64,000 bases of DNA, taken from positions 186,001 through 250,000 of the forward strand of contig NZ_SROX01000007.1 of the NCBI RefSeq assembly GCF_013141915.1, read 5' to 3'. Numbering within the stretch: the first letter of the stretch is position 1; each line of letters starts with the position of its first letter. The notes below the pieces were generated by a model. That model made no database searches, had not been told where the DNA came from, and saw only the letters and a list, made by a program, of their open reading frames with translations. The position numbers and the translations under genes were made by a program. Source of the stretch: Cupriavidus necator. GTDB lineage: Bacteria; Pseudomonadota; Gammaproteobacteria; Burkholderiales; Burkholderiaceae. This document shows, one piece after another, positions 9,147 through 18,006 of the stretch.

Positions 9147-9881
9147 ATGAAGCTGAAAATCATCAACCCCAATACCACCCAGAGCATGACCGACAAGATC
9201 GGGCAGTGCGCCGCCGCCGTGGCGGCCCCCGGCACGCGCATCAGCGCGGTCAGCCCGCGCATGGGACCGGCTTCGATCGAAAGCCACTATGACGAAGCCC
9301 TGTCGGTGCCCGGCATCCTCGACGAGATCCTGGCCGGCGAGCAGGAAGGCGTGGACGGCTATGTCATCGCCTGCTTTGGCGACCCCGGCCTGTACGCCGC
9401 GCGCGAAGTGGCGCGCGGGCCGGTGATCGGCATCGCCGAGGCCGCTATGCACATGGCCAGCGTGGTCGGCAGCAGCTTCAGCGTGGTGACCACGCTGGCG
9501 CGCACCTGCAATATCGCCTGGCACCTGGCTGAGCGCTACGGCATGAAGCGCTTCTGCAGCAACGTGCGCGCCTGCGACCTGCCGGTGCTGGAGCTGGAGC
9601 GCCCCGGCTCGGACGCGCGCCGCGTCATCACCGAGGCCTGCCGCCAGGCACTGGCAGAAGACCGCAGCGACTGCATCGTGCTGGGCTGCGCCGGCATGAC
9701 CGACCTGTGCGACGAGATCGCCGACGCCATCGGCGCGCCCGTGATCGACGGCGTGTCGTGCGCAGTCAAGCTGGCCGAGGCGCTGGTCTCGGTGCGCCTG
9801 GGCACCAGCAAGCGCGGCGACTGGGCACGGCCGCTGCCCAAAGCCTATGCGGGCATGCTGGCCCCTTATGCATTGAACTGA
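9147..9881 (+). CDS. hpxA: Asp/Glu/hydantoin racemase family, probable allantoin racemase
   Basis: A 244-residue cytoplasmic protein of the Asp/Glu/hydantoin racemase fold with the two catalytic cysteines in ACFGDPG (Cys76) and LGCAGM (Cys181). In Klebsiella the homologous HpxA interconverts R- and S-allantoin so that allantoinase can use both. Here the gene stands directly between an NCS1 permease and a PuuE-type allantoinase, six bases before the latter, which supports allantoin over hydantoin as substrate. A hydantoin racemase cannot be excluded by sequence alone. Confidence 0.82.
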   Translation: MKLKIINPNTTQSMTDKIGQCAAAVAAPGTRISAVSPRMGPASIESHYDEALSVPGILDEILAGEQEGVDGYVIACFGDPGLYAAREVARGPVIGIAEAAMHMASVVGSSFSVVTTLARTCNIAWHLAERYGMKRFCSNVRACDLPVLELERPGSDARRVITEACRQALAEDRSDCIVLGCAGMTDLCDEIADAIGAPVIDGVSCAVKLAEALVSVRLGTSKRGDWARPLPKAYAGMLAPYALN

Positions 9882-9886
9882 ACCGT

Positions 9887-10909
9887 ATGACATCCCGCTC
9901 CCTCTTCGCTTCCACCACCATGCTCCAGTCCCGCTATCCCCGCGATCTGATCGGTTACGGCGCCCGCCCGCCGCACGCCCGCTGGCCGGGCGGCGCGCGC
10001 GTGGCGCTACAGTTCGTCCTCAACTACGAAGAAGGCGGCGAGAACTGCGTGCTGCACGGCGACGCCGCCTCCGAGCAGTTCCTCTCCGAGATCGTCGGCG
10101 CCGCGGCCTACCCCGACCGCCACATGAGCATGGAGGGCATCTACGAATACGGCTCGCGCGCCGGCGTCTGGCGCCTCCTGCGCGAGTTCGAGAAGCGCGG
10201 CCTGCCGCTGACCATCTTCGGCGTGTCGATGGCGCTGCAGCGCCATCCGGAGCTGACGCGCGCCTTCGTCGAGCTCGGCCACGAGATCGCCTGCCACGGC
10301 TGGCGCTGGATCCACTACCAGAACATCGACGAAGCCACCGAGCGCGAGCACATGCGCATCGGCATGCAGATCATCCAGGAGCTCACCGGCGAGCTGCCGC
10401 TGGGCTGGTACACCGGCCGCGACAGCCCCAACACGCGCCGCCTGGTGGTCGAGCACGGCGGCTTGCTGTATGACTCCGACTACTACGGCGACGACCTGCC
10501 GTTCTGGACCGAAGTGGAAGTCACCGGCGGCGAGAAGAAGCCGCACCTGGTGGTGCCGTACACGCTCGACTCCAACGACATGCGCTTTGCCACGCCGCAG
10601 GGCTTCAATACCGGCGAACAGTTCTTCCAGTACCTGAAGGATGCGTTCGACGTCTTGTATGACGAAGGCGACCCGGCCGGCCAGGACAGCCCCAAGATGC
10701 TGTCGATCGGCATGCATTGCCGCCTGCTGGGCCGGCCCGGCCGCTTCCGCGCGCTGCAGCGCTTTCTGGATTACGTGCAGGGGCACGACAAAGTGTGGAT
10801 CTGCCGGCGTGTCGACATCGCCCGGCACTGGGCGCAGGCCCATCCGTTCGAAGCCGCGGGCGCCGCCGCCGGGGCGCGCGCGGCCTGCGAGGAAACCGCG
10901 CCGGCCTGA
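9887..10909 (+). CDS. hpxB: PuuE-type (polysaccharide-deacetylase fold) allantoinase
   Basis: A 340-residue member of the metal-independent allantoinase family PuuE/HpxB, which opens the hydantoin ring of allantoin to give allantoate. Diagnostic blocks are YPRDLIGYG, WPGGARVALQFVLNYEEGGENC, MEGIYEYGSRAGVWRLLREF, GHEIACHGWRWIHYQNI and GWYTGRDSPNTRRLV. The start is taken at ATG 9887; an internal ATG at 9920 (MLQSRYPRDL) matches the usual family start better, and neither has a clear ribosome binding site. It follows hpxA by five bases. No allantoicase or ureidoglycolate gene lies in the window. Confidence 0.87.
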   Translation: MTSRSLFASTTMLQSRYPRDLIGYGARPPHARWPGGARVALQFVLNYEEGGENCVLHGDAASEQFLSEIVGAAAYPDRHMSMEGIYEYGSRAGVWRLLREFEKRGLPLTIFGVSMALQRHPELTRAFVELGHEIACHGWRWIHYQNIDEATEREHMRIGMQIIQELTGELPLGWYTGRDSPNTRRLVVEHGGLLYDSDYYGDDLPFWTEVEVTGGEKKPHLVVPYTLDSNDMRFATPQGFNTGEQFFQYLKDAFDVLYDEGDPAGQDSPKMLSIGMHCRLLGRPGRFRALQRFLDYVQGHDKVWICRRVDIARHWAQAHPFEAAGAAAGARAACEETAPA

Positions 10910-10933
10910 CCAGCGGGCGCTCTGTCGCCATAG

Positions 10934-10948
10934 TTGTGTACGATATAG
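10934..10948 (+). promoter_or_regulatory. Second GntR-type operator, before the GntR gene
   Basis: TTGTGTACGATATAG matches 11 of 15 positions of TTGTAGACAATTTAG found before the permease (7462-7476). It lies about 50 bp upstream of the GntR start and suggests autoregulation. Confidence 0.45.
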
Positions 10949-10957
10949 CTGTATTTC

Positions 10958-10975
10958 GTCGCCAGTTCCGGCGAC
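10958..10975 (+). repeat. Small hairpin in the GntR leader
   Basis: Arms GTCGCC and GGCGAC with a six-base loop, between the second operator-like site and the GntR start. No T-run follows, so it is not a terminator; it may be part of the 5' leader or chance. Confidence 0.3.
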
Positions 10976-10998
10976 AGGCAGACTGTCCGTACCCTGAT

Positions 10999-11817
10999 AT
11001 GGCAACCACATCGAAAAAGGCGGCGCCCGGCGCTGCCGCGAAAGCCCCGCGCCGCGCCGCCGCCAAGGCCAACCCGAAAACCCCGCAGAAAGCCGCGGCC
11101 AATGCCGCCCCGAACGACGAGGCAGGCGCGGAAGGCGCCGTCGGCGAGGCGTCGGCCACCGAGGCGATCTACCTGAGCCTGCTCTACGCGATCATGGAAC
11201 ACCGCCTGCTGGCGGGCACCAAGCTGGTCGAGGAACGGCTGTGCGAAGTCACCGGCGCCAGCCGCGCGCGCATCCGCCAGGTCTTTGCGCGCCTGGCGCA
11301 CGAGAAGCTGGTCACGTTGGTGCCCAACCGCGGCGCCTTTGTCTCGAGCCCCAGCGTGGACGAGGCGCGCGAAGTGTTCCAGGCGCGCCGCGTGGTCGAG
11401 CCCGCGCTGGCCGCCGAACTGGCGCAACGCGCCACGCCCGCCAAGGTGCGCAGCCTGCGCCGCCATGCCATGGAAGAAGACAACGCGCGCGCCCGCGGCG
11501 ACCGCGCGGCGATGATCCGCCTGTCGGGCGAGTTCCATATCCTGCTGGCGGAAATGGCCGGCAATGCCATCCTGGAAAAGCTGATCCGCGAGATGGTGTC
11601 GCTCACCTGCCTGATCATCACGCTGTACGACCGCCCCGGCGCCCCCGCGTGCGCCGAGCACGAGCACCGGCAGCTGATCGACGCCATCGAGCAGCGCGAT
11701 GCCGCGCGGGCCAGCGCGCTGATGGCGGAACACCTGGAACACATCGAAGGGTCGCTCGACCTGAGCCTGCCGGACAGCGGCACGCCGGACTTCTACAGCA
11801 TCTTCAGCAAGGGCTGA
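10999..11817 (+). CDS. FadR-type GntR regulator of the allantoin genes, with a basic N-terminal tail
   Basis: A 272-residue protein. Residues 1-50 are an Ala/Lys/Pro-rich tail (AAAKAPRRAAAKANPKTPQ) like histone H1 or AlgP tails. Residues 52-120 form a winged helix-turn-helix (LVEERLCEVTGASRARIRQVFARLAHEKLV) and residues 125-250 an FCD ligand domain with a FHILLAEMAGN block. It corresponds in position to HpxS of Klebsiella and follows the allantoinase in the same direction. Both its own leader and the permease leader carry TTGTNNAC-type sites, so it probably controls the cluster and itself. Confidence 0.85.
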   Translation: MATTSKKAAPGAAAKAPRRAAAKANPKTPQKAAANAAPNDEAGAEGAVGEASATEAIYLSLLYAIMEHRLLAGTKLVEERLCEVTGASRARIRQVFARLAHEKLVTLVPNRGAFVSSPSVDEAREVFQARRVVEPALAAELAQRATPAKVRSLRRHAMEEDNARARGDRAAMIRLSGEFHILLAEMAGNAILEKLIREMVSLTCLIITLYDRPGAPACAEHEHRQLIDAIEQRDAARASALMAEHLEHIEGSLDLSLPDSGTPDFYSIFSKG

Positions 11818-11932
11818 AACCGTCCCCGCCAGGCCCCGGACCGGGATTGCACTCCGCGTCCGGCAGCCTAGACTGGCTGCATGACAATGCCGCGCGCCAC
11901 GCGCCGCAGAGAGTTCCACAGGGAGGTCCATC

Positions 11933-12352
11933 ATGGCAACCACCGAGGAGTCCGCCAGCGCCGGGCGCGCACCGCTGGCATTCGAGCGGCTCTATGCGGA
12001 TGCCGCCGGCGAATCCCATTTCGCCCCGCTTGCCATTGCCATCACCGAGCGCCTGTTCGCGCCGCCCGCACGCGCGTTCTGGGTGTCGCCGCTGGAGGAA
12101 GCCGCGCGCCAGGGCTTCCTGGTTGTGCCAGCCGGCTGGGTCGGCGCCCTGCACCCCTCGCCGTTGCGCATGTGGATCTTCGTGCTGGGCGGCGCGATGG
12201 AATTCGAGGCAAGCGATGGCGAACGCCGGGCGCTACCGACCGGCAGTGCCCTGCTGCTCGAAGACACTACTGGCAAGGGCCATGCCAGCAAGGTGGTCGG
12301 CGCCACCGACGCCACGCTGGCGGTCGTGCAATTGCCGATGCCCGCGCGCTGA
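11933..12352 (+). CDS. Cupin-domain protein
   Basis: A 139-residue protein whose C-terminal half has the RmlC-like cupin pattern: GGAMEFEASDGERRALPTGSALLLEDTTGKGHASKVVG, with the DTTGKGH block typical of a small family of unknown function. The start follows AGGGAGG-type sequence about ten bases upstream. It is likely a small cytoplasmic metal-binding protein; no substrate can be named. It stands alone between the allantoin cluster and a convergent DUF427 gene. Confidence 0.72.
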   Translation: MATTEESASAGRAPLAFERLYADAAGESHFAPLAIAITERLFAPPARAFWVSPLEEAARQGFLVVPAGWVGALHPSPLRMWIFVLGGAMEFEASDGERRALPTGSALLLEDTTGKGHASKVVGATDATLAVVQLPMPAR

Positions 12353-12378
12353 CTTAGGCCCTGCCACGGCGCGTTCCC

Positions 12379-12759
12379 TCACGGCCCGGCGATCTCGATG
12401 CTGTCGACGCGGTCCGGATAGAACGCAAGGTGCGTGCCGATCGCGGCGACGGCCGCATACGGCGCCTCATAGCTCCACACCGCATTGCGCGAACGCTCGC
12501 CGCCGGCCGGAATGGAGAAGTAACTGCAGTCACCCTTGTACGGGCAGTAGGTGGCGTGATCGCTGGGCGCCAGCTGCGCCATGTCGACATCGGCGCGCGG
12601 GATGTACTGCACCGCCGCGTAGCCGGCTTCCTGCAAGGTCAGCGCCGCGGTACTGTCGGCGACAACGCGCCCCGCCACCCTGACCACCACGCGGCCCGGT
12701 GTCGGCGTGATGGCGATGGGATGGTCGGGGCCGGGAATCCTGACGGGCTTGCCTGGCAT
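12379..12759 (-). CDS. DUF427 domain protein
   Basis: A 126-residue protein with the DUF427 (NTP_transf_9) signature: VVVRVAGRVVADS near the N-terminus, YIPRADVDMAQL, TYCPYKGDCSYFS around residue 75 and AFYPDRVD near the end. The start is set by a strong AGGAG six bases before ATG 12759. Function of the family is not established. Convergent with the cupin gene, separated by 26 bp. Confidence 0.82.
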   Translation of the reverse strand: MPGKPVRIPGPDHPIAITPTPGRVVVRVAGRVVADSTAALTLQEAGYAAVQYIPRADVDMAQLAPSDHATYCPYKGDCSYFSIPAGGERSRNAVWSYEAPYAAVAAIGTHLAFYPDRVDSIEIAGP

Positions 12760-12853
12760 TGTCGTGCTCCTGCATGGCGGGATGCAGGCCATTCTAGGCG
12801 CTTGCCGGCCAACCTGCCGGCGGTCACGCTGACCAGACCGCGGCGATGGCGGC

Positions 12854-13378
12854 TCAGCCGATCCTTTCCAGCGCCGTGCGATAACGCGCGGCGCGGCGGA
12901 CGTAGTCCTCTGCGTTGGCGCGCAAGTTCTTCACTTCCTCATCGGTCAGCTCGCGCACGGCCTTGGCGGGCGAACCCAGGATCAGCGAGCGCGGCGGGAA
13001 TTGCTTGCCCTCGGTTACCAGCGCACCGGCGGCGACCAGCGATTCGGCGCCGATGGAAGCGTGGTTCAGGATCACGGCCTGGATGCCGATCAGCGCGCCG
13101 TCGCCCACGGTGCAGCCGTGCAGCATGGCCTGGTGCCCCACGGTCACGCCGGCGCCGAGCGCGAGCGGGCAGCCGGGGTCGGTATGCAGCACGGCGCCTT
13201 CCTGGATATTGCTGCCGGCGCCGACGGTCACCGGCTCGTTGTCGGCGCGGATCACGGCACCGGGCCAGACCGACACGTGCTCGGCCAGTTCCGCGCGGCC
13301 GATGATGGTGGCTTCGGCCGCGACAAAGGCGCTGCCGGCAATAGCGGGCGCGAGCTCGCCAAGCTTGTAGAGAGTCAT
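12854..13378 (-). CDS. Gamma-carbonic anhydrase family protein
   Basis: A 174-residue left-handed beta-helix protein built from hexapeptide repeats (VSVWPGAVIRADNEPVTVGAGSN, IQEGAVLHTD). The zinc-type histidines are visible in VLHTD and GHQAMLHGC. Family members act as gamma-carbonic anhydrases or as inactive paralogues such as PaaY/CaiE and YrdA. It sits downstream of the Bug gene with 93 bp between, so co-transcription with the CoA operon is possible but not shown. No strong ribosome binding site at ATG 13378. Confidence 0.83.
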   Translation of the reverse strand: MTLYKLGELAPAIAGSAFVAAEATIIGRAELAEHVSVWPGAVIRADNEPVTVGAGSNIQEGAVLHTDPGCPLALGAGVTVGHQAMLHGCTVGDGALIGIQAVILNHASIGAESLVAAGALVTEGKQFPPRSLILGSPAKAVRELTDEEVKNLRANAEDYVRRAARYRTALERIG

Positions 13379-13471
13379 GATAGGTAAGGTGAGGAAAAAG
13401 GCCGCCACCGCGCCCGCCCTGGATAAGGCACGGGCCACGCCGGCAGCGGGGAAGCAGCGAACCCTGCGAGC

Positions 13472-14461
13472 TTATTCGACCTTGACGTTGGCCTTCTTCA
13501 CCAGCGCGGCGTAGCGCGCGGCTTCGCTGCGGAAGAACGCGGCGGCGGCCTCAGGCGTGCCGGGCTCGATCACCGTGCCCTGCTTTTTCATCGTTTCCAG
13601 CACTTCGGGTGACGTGAAGGCCTTGGCAAAGGCGTCGTGCACGCGCCTGACTTCCGGCGCCGGCATGCCGGCGGGCCCGATGACGGCAAACCAGCCCGCC
13701 ACGTTGTAGCCCGGCAAACCCTGCTCGGCGATGGTGGCAATCTCCGGCGCGGCGGCAGTGCGCTTGTCGCCGCACAGGCCGATCGCGCGCAGCGTGCCCG
13801 CCTTCAGGTGCGGCGCCACCGCGTTGAGCGCGACCACGCCCATTTCCACCTGCCCGGCAAGCAGGTCGTTGATCATCGGGCCGGTGCCCTTGTATGGCAC
13901 ATGGCGTGCGGTCACGCCCGCCTCGTCGAGGAACATCTCGCCGGCCAGGTGGATGATGGTGCCGTTGCCCGACGATGCATAGTTGTAGGCATCGGGCCTG
14001 GCCTTGAGCAGCGCCACCAGCTCTTTCACGTTTTTCGCCGGCACTTTGGCATTGACCACCAGCACCAGCGGGGTGGTGCCAAGCACGCTGATCGGCGTTA
14101 TATCCTTGATCGCGTCGAACGGCATGGCGCGGAACACGCTGGGATTGATCACGTGATTGTTCGATACCAGCCCCAGCGTGCTGCCGTCGGGCTGCGCCTT
14201 GACCACGGCCGCGGCACCGGTGATGCCGCCGGCGCCGGGCAGGTTTTCGATCACCACCGGCTGGCCGAAGGCCTTGCCCAGCGCCGGACCCGCGGCGCGC
14301 GCGATGGTGTCGACGCCGGAACCGGCGCTGATTGGCAGGATCAGGCGCACGGGCTTGCCCGAGCCGCTCTGTGCAAGCGCTTCGAAGCCGGGGCTGGCGA
14401 GTGCCGCGGCAAGGGTGGCGGAAAGTGCCAGCGCGGACTTGAGCAGGGTGCGACGTTGCAT
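13472..14461 (-). CDS. Bug/TctC periplasmic solute-binding protein
   Basis: A 329-residue protein with a signal peptide (ALALSATLAAALASPGFEALAQS) and the tripartite tricarboxylate transporter receptor pattern: PVRLILPISAGSGVDTIAR, ENLPGAGGITGAAAVVKAQPDG and HVPYKGTGPMINDLLAGQVEMG. It binds carboxylic or related acids in the periplasm. No TctA/TctB membrane partners are adjacent, as is usual for Bug orphans in Burkholderiales. It is the third gene of a minus-strand unit after an HMG-CoA-lyase-like gene and a CoA-transferase, whose substrate it may bind. GGAGA before the ATG supports the start. Confidence 0.88.
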   Translation of the reverse strand: MQRRTLLKSALALSATLAAALASPGFEALAQSGSGKPVRLILPISAGSGVDTIARAAGPALGKAFGQPVVIENLPGAGGITGAAAVVKAQPDGSTLGLVSNNHVINPSVFRAMPFDAIKDITPISVLGTTPLVLVVNAKVPAKNVKELVALLKARPDAYNYASSGNGTIIHLAGEMFLDEAGVTARHVPYKGTGPMINDLLAGQVEMGVVALNAVAPHLKAGTLRAIGLCGDKRTAAAPEIATIAEQGLPGYNVAGWFAVIGPAGMPAPEVRRVHDAFAKAFTSPEVLETMKKQGTVIEPGTPEAAAAFFRSEAARYAALVKKANVKVE

Positions 14462-14539
14462 GCGTTGTCTCCGTATCGTTATCGTAGGGCGAGGTCCGCG
14501 TTCCGTGCTGCGGTGACGCGGCTTTCCCGCCGAGGCACT

Positions 14540-15697
14540 TCAGCGGCGGCCGTTGCCCAGCTGCCCCAGGATCTCTTCGTTGTGCTCGCCGGCCTTGGGC
14601 AGCGGGCTGCGCACGCCGGGGCGGCGCCCGCCCATCAGCAGCGGCAGCAACACCGTGGGCGTGGTCGAGCCGTCGTCCGCCTGCATCGGCACCAGTCCGC
14701 CACTGGCAAGCAGGTGCGGATCGTCGAGCAGCTGGTCCGGACGCATGATCGGCGCATAGGGAATGCCCGCTGCTTCGAGCTTGGGCGCGAGTTCCGCGCA
14801 ACGATGGTGGCGCAGGATCGCCCCCAGTTCTGCCAGCAGTTGCGGCCGCACCGCGACGCGCGAGGTGTTGCTGGCGTACTCCGGCTTGTCGATCAGCTCC
14901 GGGTGCTCCAGCACCCGGCACAGCGTGACGAACTGCTTGTCGCTGACCGCGCCGATAAACAGTTGCTCGTCCTGCGCCAGCGTGAACACGTCATAGACGC
15001 TCCACGCCGACACGCGCGACGGCATCGGCGGCGGCGCCTCGCCGGTCATCGCGTACTGCTGCATATGCTGCGAGGCCAGGAACACGCAGTTCTCGAACAA
15101 CGCGCTCTGGATTTCCTGCCCCGTGCCCGTGCGGTCGCGCTCGCGCAGCGCGGCCAGCACGCCGATCGCGCCGAACATGCCGCCCATGATGTCGTTGACC
15201 GAGGTACCGGCGCGCAGCGGCCGTCCGCTGGGGCCGGTCATGTAGGACAGGCCGCCCATCATCTGCACCACTTCGTCCAGTGCCAACCGGTGCTCGTACG
15301 GGCCGGGCAGGAAGCCCTTGTGCGACACATAGATCAGGTGCGGGTAATCGCGCGACAGCGTGGCGTAGTCCAGCCCCAGCTTCTGCATCAGGCCGGGACG
15401 GAAGTTCTCCAGCAGGATGTCGCTCTGGCCCGCCAGTTCGGCCGCGGCGGCTCGGCCCTCGTCGGTGGTGATGTCGAGCACCACGCTCTTCTTGTTGCGG
15501 TTGAAGGCGCGGAAGAAGCCGATGCCCAGGCCCGGCAGGTTGCGCGTCTTGTCGCCGCCAGGCGGCTCGACCTTGATCACCTCGGCGCCGAGGTCGGCCA
15601 GGATCATGCCGCAGGTGGGGCCCATCACCATGTGCGTGAATTCGACCACGCGCACGCCGGCGAGCGGCAGGGTATTGCTGTTGCTGTCTTGGGGCAT
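14540..15697 (-). CDS. CaiB/BaiF family (class III) CoA-transferase
   Basis: A 385-residue cytoplasmic protein with PLAGVRVVEFTHMVMGPTCG at the N-terminus, ADLGAEVIKVEPPGGD, FNRNKKSVVLD and the active-site Asp at residue 169 (VNDIMGG), equivalent to Asp169 of formyl-CoA transferase. It moves CoA between carboxylic acids. The start (ATG 15697) is fixed by GAGGAA just upstream, overlapping the end of the HMG-CoA-lyase-like gene. With that neighbour it likely forms an activate-then-cleave pathway, for example for a citramalate- or 3-hydroxy-3-methyl-type acid; the exact acid is not shown. Confidence 0.88.
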   Translation of the reverse strand: MPQDSNSNTLPLAGVRVVEFTHMVMGPTCGMILADLGAEVIKVEPPGGDKTRNLPGLGIGFFRAFNRNKKSVVLDITTDEGRAAAAELAGQSDILLENFRPGLMQKLGLDYATLSRDYPHLIYVSHKGFLPGPYEHRLALDEVVQMMGGLSYMTGPSGRPLRAGTSVNDIMGGMFGAIGVLAALRERDRTGTGQEIQSALFENCVFLASQHMQQYAMTGEAPPPMPSRVSAWSVYDVFTLAQDEQLFIGAVSDKQFVTLCRVLEHPELIDKPEYASNTSRVAVRPQLLAELGAILRHHRCAELAPKLEAAGIPYAPIMRPDQLLDDPHLLASGGLVPMQADDGSTTPTVLLPLLMGGRRPGVRSPLPKAGEHNEEILGQLGNGRR

Positions 15698-15705
15698 GTT
15701 CTTCC

Positions 15706-16653
15706 TCAGGCAGTGGCCGCGGCGCGCGGGGCCGCGAAAGTCTTGGGCAGGCCGGCGCGCCACAGCGTACCGTGCAGGGTTTCGTCGCGCAGCCAGCCGG
15801 CCACGTCTTCACGCAGCGCCAGCAGGCGTTCGATATCGATGCCGGTATCGATGCCCATGCTGCCGAGCAGATAGGCAAGGTCTTCGGTGGCGACGTTGCC
15901 GCTGGCGCCGGGCGCATGCGGGCAGCCGCCGATGCCGGCCAGGCAGGCGTCGAAGCGGGTCACGCCGGCTTCGAGCGCGGCATAGACATTGGCCAGCCCA
16001 AGTCCGCGCGTGTCGTGGAAATGGCCGCACCAGAAGCGCTCGCCGGCGATGGCGATGGCGCGCGCAAACAGCTCGCGCACCATGGCCGGATCGGCATAGC
16101 CGACGGTGTCGGCCAGGCTGACGCGGTCGGCGCCGGCATCGAGCAGCGCCTGCATCAGCCGCAGCACTTCGTCGGCATCGACATGGCCTTGCAGCGTGCA
16201 GCCGAATGCCGTGCCGACGCCGCCTTCGATCAGCGTGCTGGCGCCACTGGCATCGCGCGCGGCACGGATGCGCGCCACTTCGGCAACGACTTCATCGGGC
16301 GTCTTGCGCAGGTTGGCCAGGCTGTGCGCATGGCTGGCGGACAGCGGCACGATCATCAGGTCGGCGCCGCTCTCCAGCGCATCCTGCGCGCCGCGCAGGT
16401 TGGGCACCAGCACCGACGTGAACAGGCCGGGCAGCGTGCGCGCAAACGCGACCAGTTCGGCGGTATCGGCCAGTTGTGGCAACAGGCGCGCGGGGACGAA
16501 CGAACCGACTTCCAGTTCGCGCAGTCCGGCGGCATGCGCGCCGCGGATCCACGCCAGCTTGCTGGCGGTGGGCAGGATGCTGCGCAGGCTTTGCAGGCCG
16601 TCGCGCAAACCGACTTCGCGGATCACGGCCTGGCTGGGGAAGGAGTGGGGCAT
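15706..16653 (-). CDS. HMG-CoA lyase-like aldolase
   Basis: A 315-residue TIM-barrel protein of the HMGL family with the metal/substrate motif IREVGLRDGLQ (residues 11-21), GHFHDTRGLGLAN around residue 210 and the signature GIGGCPHAPGASGNVATEDL near residue 240, including the catalytic-loop Cys. The family cleaves 3-hydroxy-3-methylacyl-CoA thioesters to acetyl-CoA or pyruvate and a keto acid. It is the first gene of a unit with a CoA-transferase (8 bp downstream) and a Bug protein, and is divergent from a LysR regulator. Confidence 0.87.
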   Translation of the reverse strand: MPHSFPSQAVIREVGLRDGLQSLRSILPTASKLAWIRGAHAAGLRELEVGSFVPARLLPQLADTAELVAFARTLPGLFTSVLVPNLRGAQDALESGADLMIVPLSASHAHSLANLRKTPDEVVAEVARIRAARDASGASTLIEGGVGTAFGCTLQGHVDADEVLRLMQALLDAGADRVSLADTVGYADPAMVRELFARAIAIAGERFWCGHFHDTRGLGLANVYAALEAGVTRFDACLAGIGGCPHAPGASGNVATEDLAYLLGSMGIDTGIDIERLLALREDVAGWLRDETLHGTLWRAGLPKTFAAPRAAATA

Positions 16654-16872
16654 GGTTCTCGTGGGGCTGGGGCAAAGCGTCCCCGGGCGGGGGCGACGAA
16701 AGAACTGTATGGGTTTCTGCAGCCAAGCTGAAGCGATGGTTTACGCATCCAGACATGCCGGAATGGAAAGCCATCCCATGCGTCCGGAAAACGCTACGGG
16801 ATTTCCCGGATGCGATGTCATGACGTCCTCAACGCGCGTAGCATTCCAATCCGGAAACACCGCGCCCCTTCC

Positions 16873-17829
16873 ATGCGAGATCTCGACCTCACTACGTTGC
16901 GCCTGTTCGTTGCCGTCTGCGAAACCCGCAACATGGCACGTGCCGGCGAGCAGGAACACATCGTCGCCTCCGCCATCAGCAAGCGCCTGGCGCAACTGGA
17001 GGAAACCGTCGGCGCCACGCTGCTGGAGCGCCGCCGCCGCGGCGTCATCCCCACGCCCGCGGGAGAACTGGTGCTGGCGCATGCGCGCACGATGCTCGCC
17101 GCCGCCGATCGCGTCACGCGCGACCTCGCCGATTACGGCACCGGCGTGCGCGGTCAGGTGCGGTTGCTCGCCACGGTATCGACGATGGCGGAATCGCTGC
17201 CCGATGACATCGCCGCCTTCATGCAACTGCCCGGGCACCGCGACGTGCGCGTGACCATCGAAGAAAGCCTGAGCAGCGAAGTGGTGCGCGCGCTGCGCGA
17301 CGGCACCGCGCCGCTGGGCATCTGCTGGGATGCGGCCGACCTGGAGGGCTTCCAGACCCGCCCCTACCGCGCCGACCACCTCGCCGCGGTGGTCTACCCC
17401 GGGCACCCGCTGGCGCAGGCGGACACCTGCCTGTTCGAAGACACGCTGGACTACGACCAGATCGCCATGCCGGCGCAGACCGCGGTGCAGATCATGCTGA
17501 CCCGCTATGCCGCGATCCTGGGCCGCCGCCTGGCGCATCGCGCGGTGGTGTCGACCTTCGACGCCGCGCTGCGCTGCGTGCGCGCGGAACTCGGCATCGT
17601 CATCATCCCGGCCGAGATCGCCTCGCTCGTCGCCACGGCCTTCGGCCTGCGCGTCGTCCCGCTGCGCAACGACTGGGCGCGGCGGCGCTTTGCGATCTGC
17701 TGCCGCGATTTCTCGTTACTGTCGCCGGCGGCACAGTTGCTGGTGCGGTTCCTGGAGGACGCCGCGGCGAAGGAAGCGACGGCATCGGGCGTTGTACCCG
17801 CGCAGGGCCCGGCACGGCGCAAACGGTAG
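16873..17829 (+). CDS. LysR-family regulator
   Basis: A 318-residue LysR protein: an N-terminal helix-turn-helix (MRDLDLTTLRLFVAVCETRNMARAG start, ISKRLAQLEETVGATLLERRRRGVIPTPAG) and a LysR-substrate domain with PGHPLAQ and AELGIVIIPAEIASL blocks. Divergent from the HMG-CoA-lyase / CoA-transferase / Bug operon with a 219-bp gap, so it probably controls that operon. No ribosome binding site is obvious before ATG 16873; an upstream in-frame ATG exists at 16810. Confidence 0.86.
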   Translation: MRDLDLTTLRLFVAVCETRNMARAGEQEHIVASAISKRLAQLEETVGATLLERRRRGVIPTPAGELVLAHARTMLAAADRVTRDLADYGTGVRGQVRLLATVSTMAESLPDDIAAFMQLPGHRDVRVTIEESLSSEVVRALRDGTAPLGICWDAADLEGFQTRPYRADHLAAVVYPGHPLAQADTCLFEDTLDYDQIAMPAQTAVQIMLTRYAAILGRRLAHRAVVSTFDAALRCVRAELGIVIIPAEIASLVATAFGLRVVPLRNDWARRRFAICCRDFSLLSPAAQLLVRFLEDAAAKEATASGVVPAQGPARRKR

Positions 17830-18006
17830 ACGCCGCGCGCAACTTCCTGTGCGTTTCGAGGGTTACCCCGAGGCGTTTTCGCAAGCATATGTTGCATGCC
17901 GTTGCGTAGACTGGCTCGCGTTTTTCGCTCCGGCCACGTTGGTGGGAAAACGGCCGGCCGAAGCTGATCACGACAATACGCGCCGCGACGGCGCAGGAGC
18001 ACGCAA

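Noticed and set aside
16654..16872. LysR operator between the HMG-CoA-lyase-like gene and its LysR regulator
   Set aside because: Several partial inverted repeats (for example ACGCAT and ATGCGT) are present but none has clean T-N11-A symmetry, so no single site could be named.
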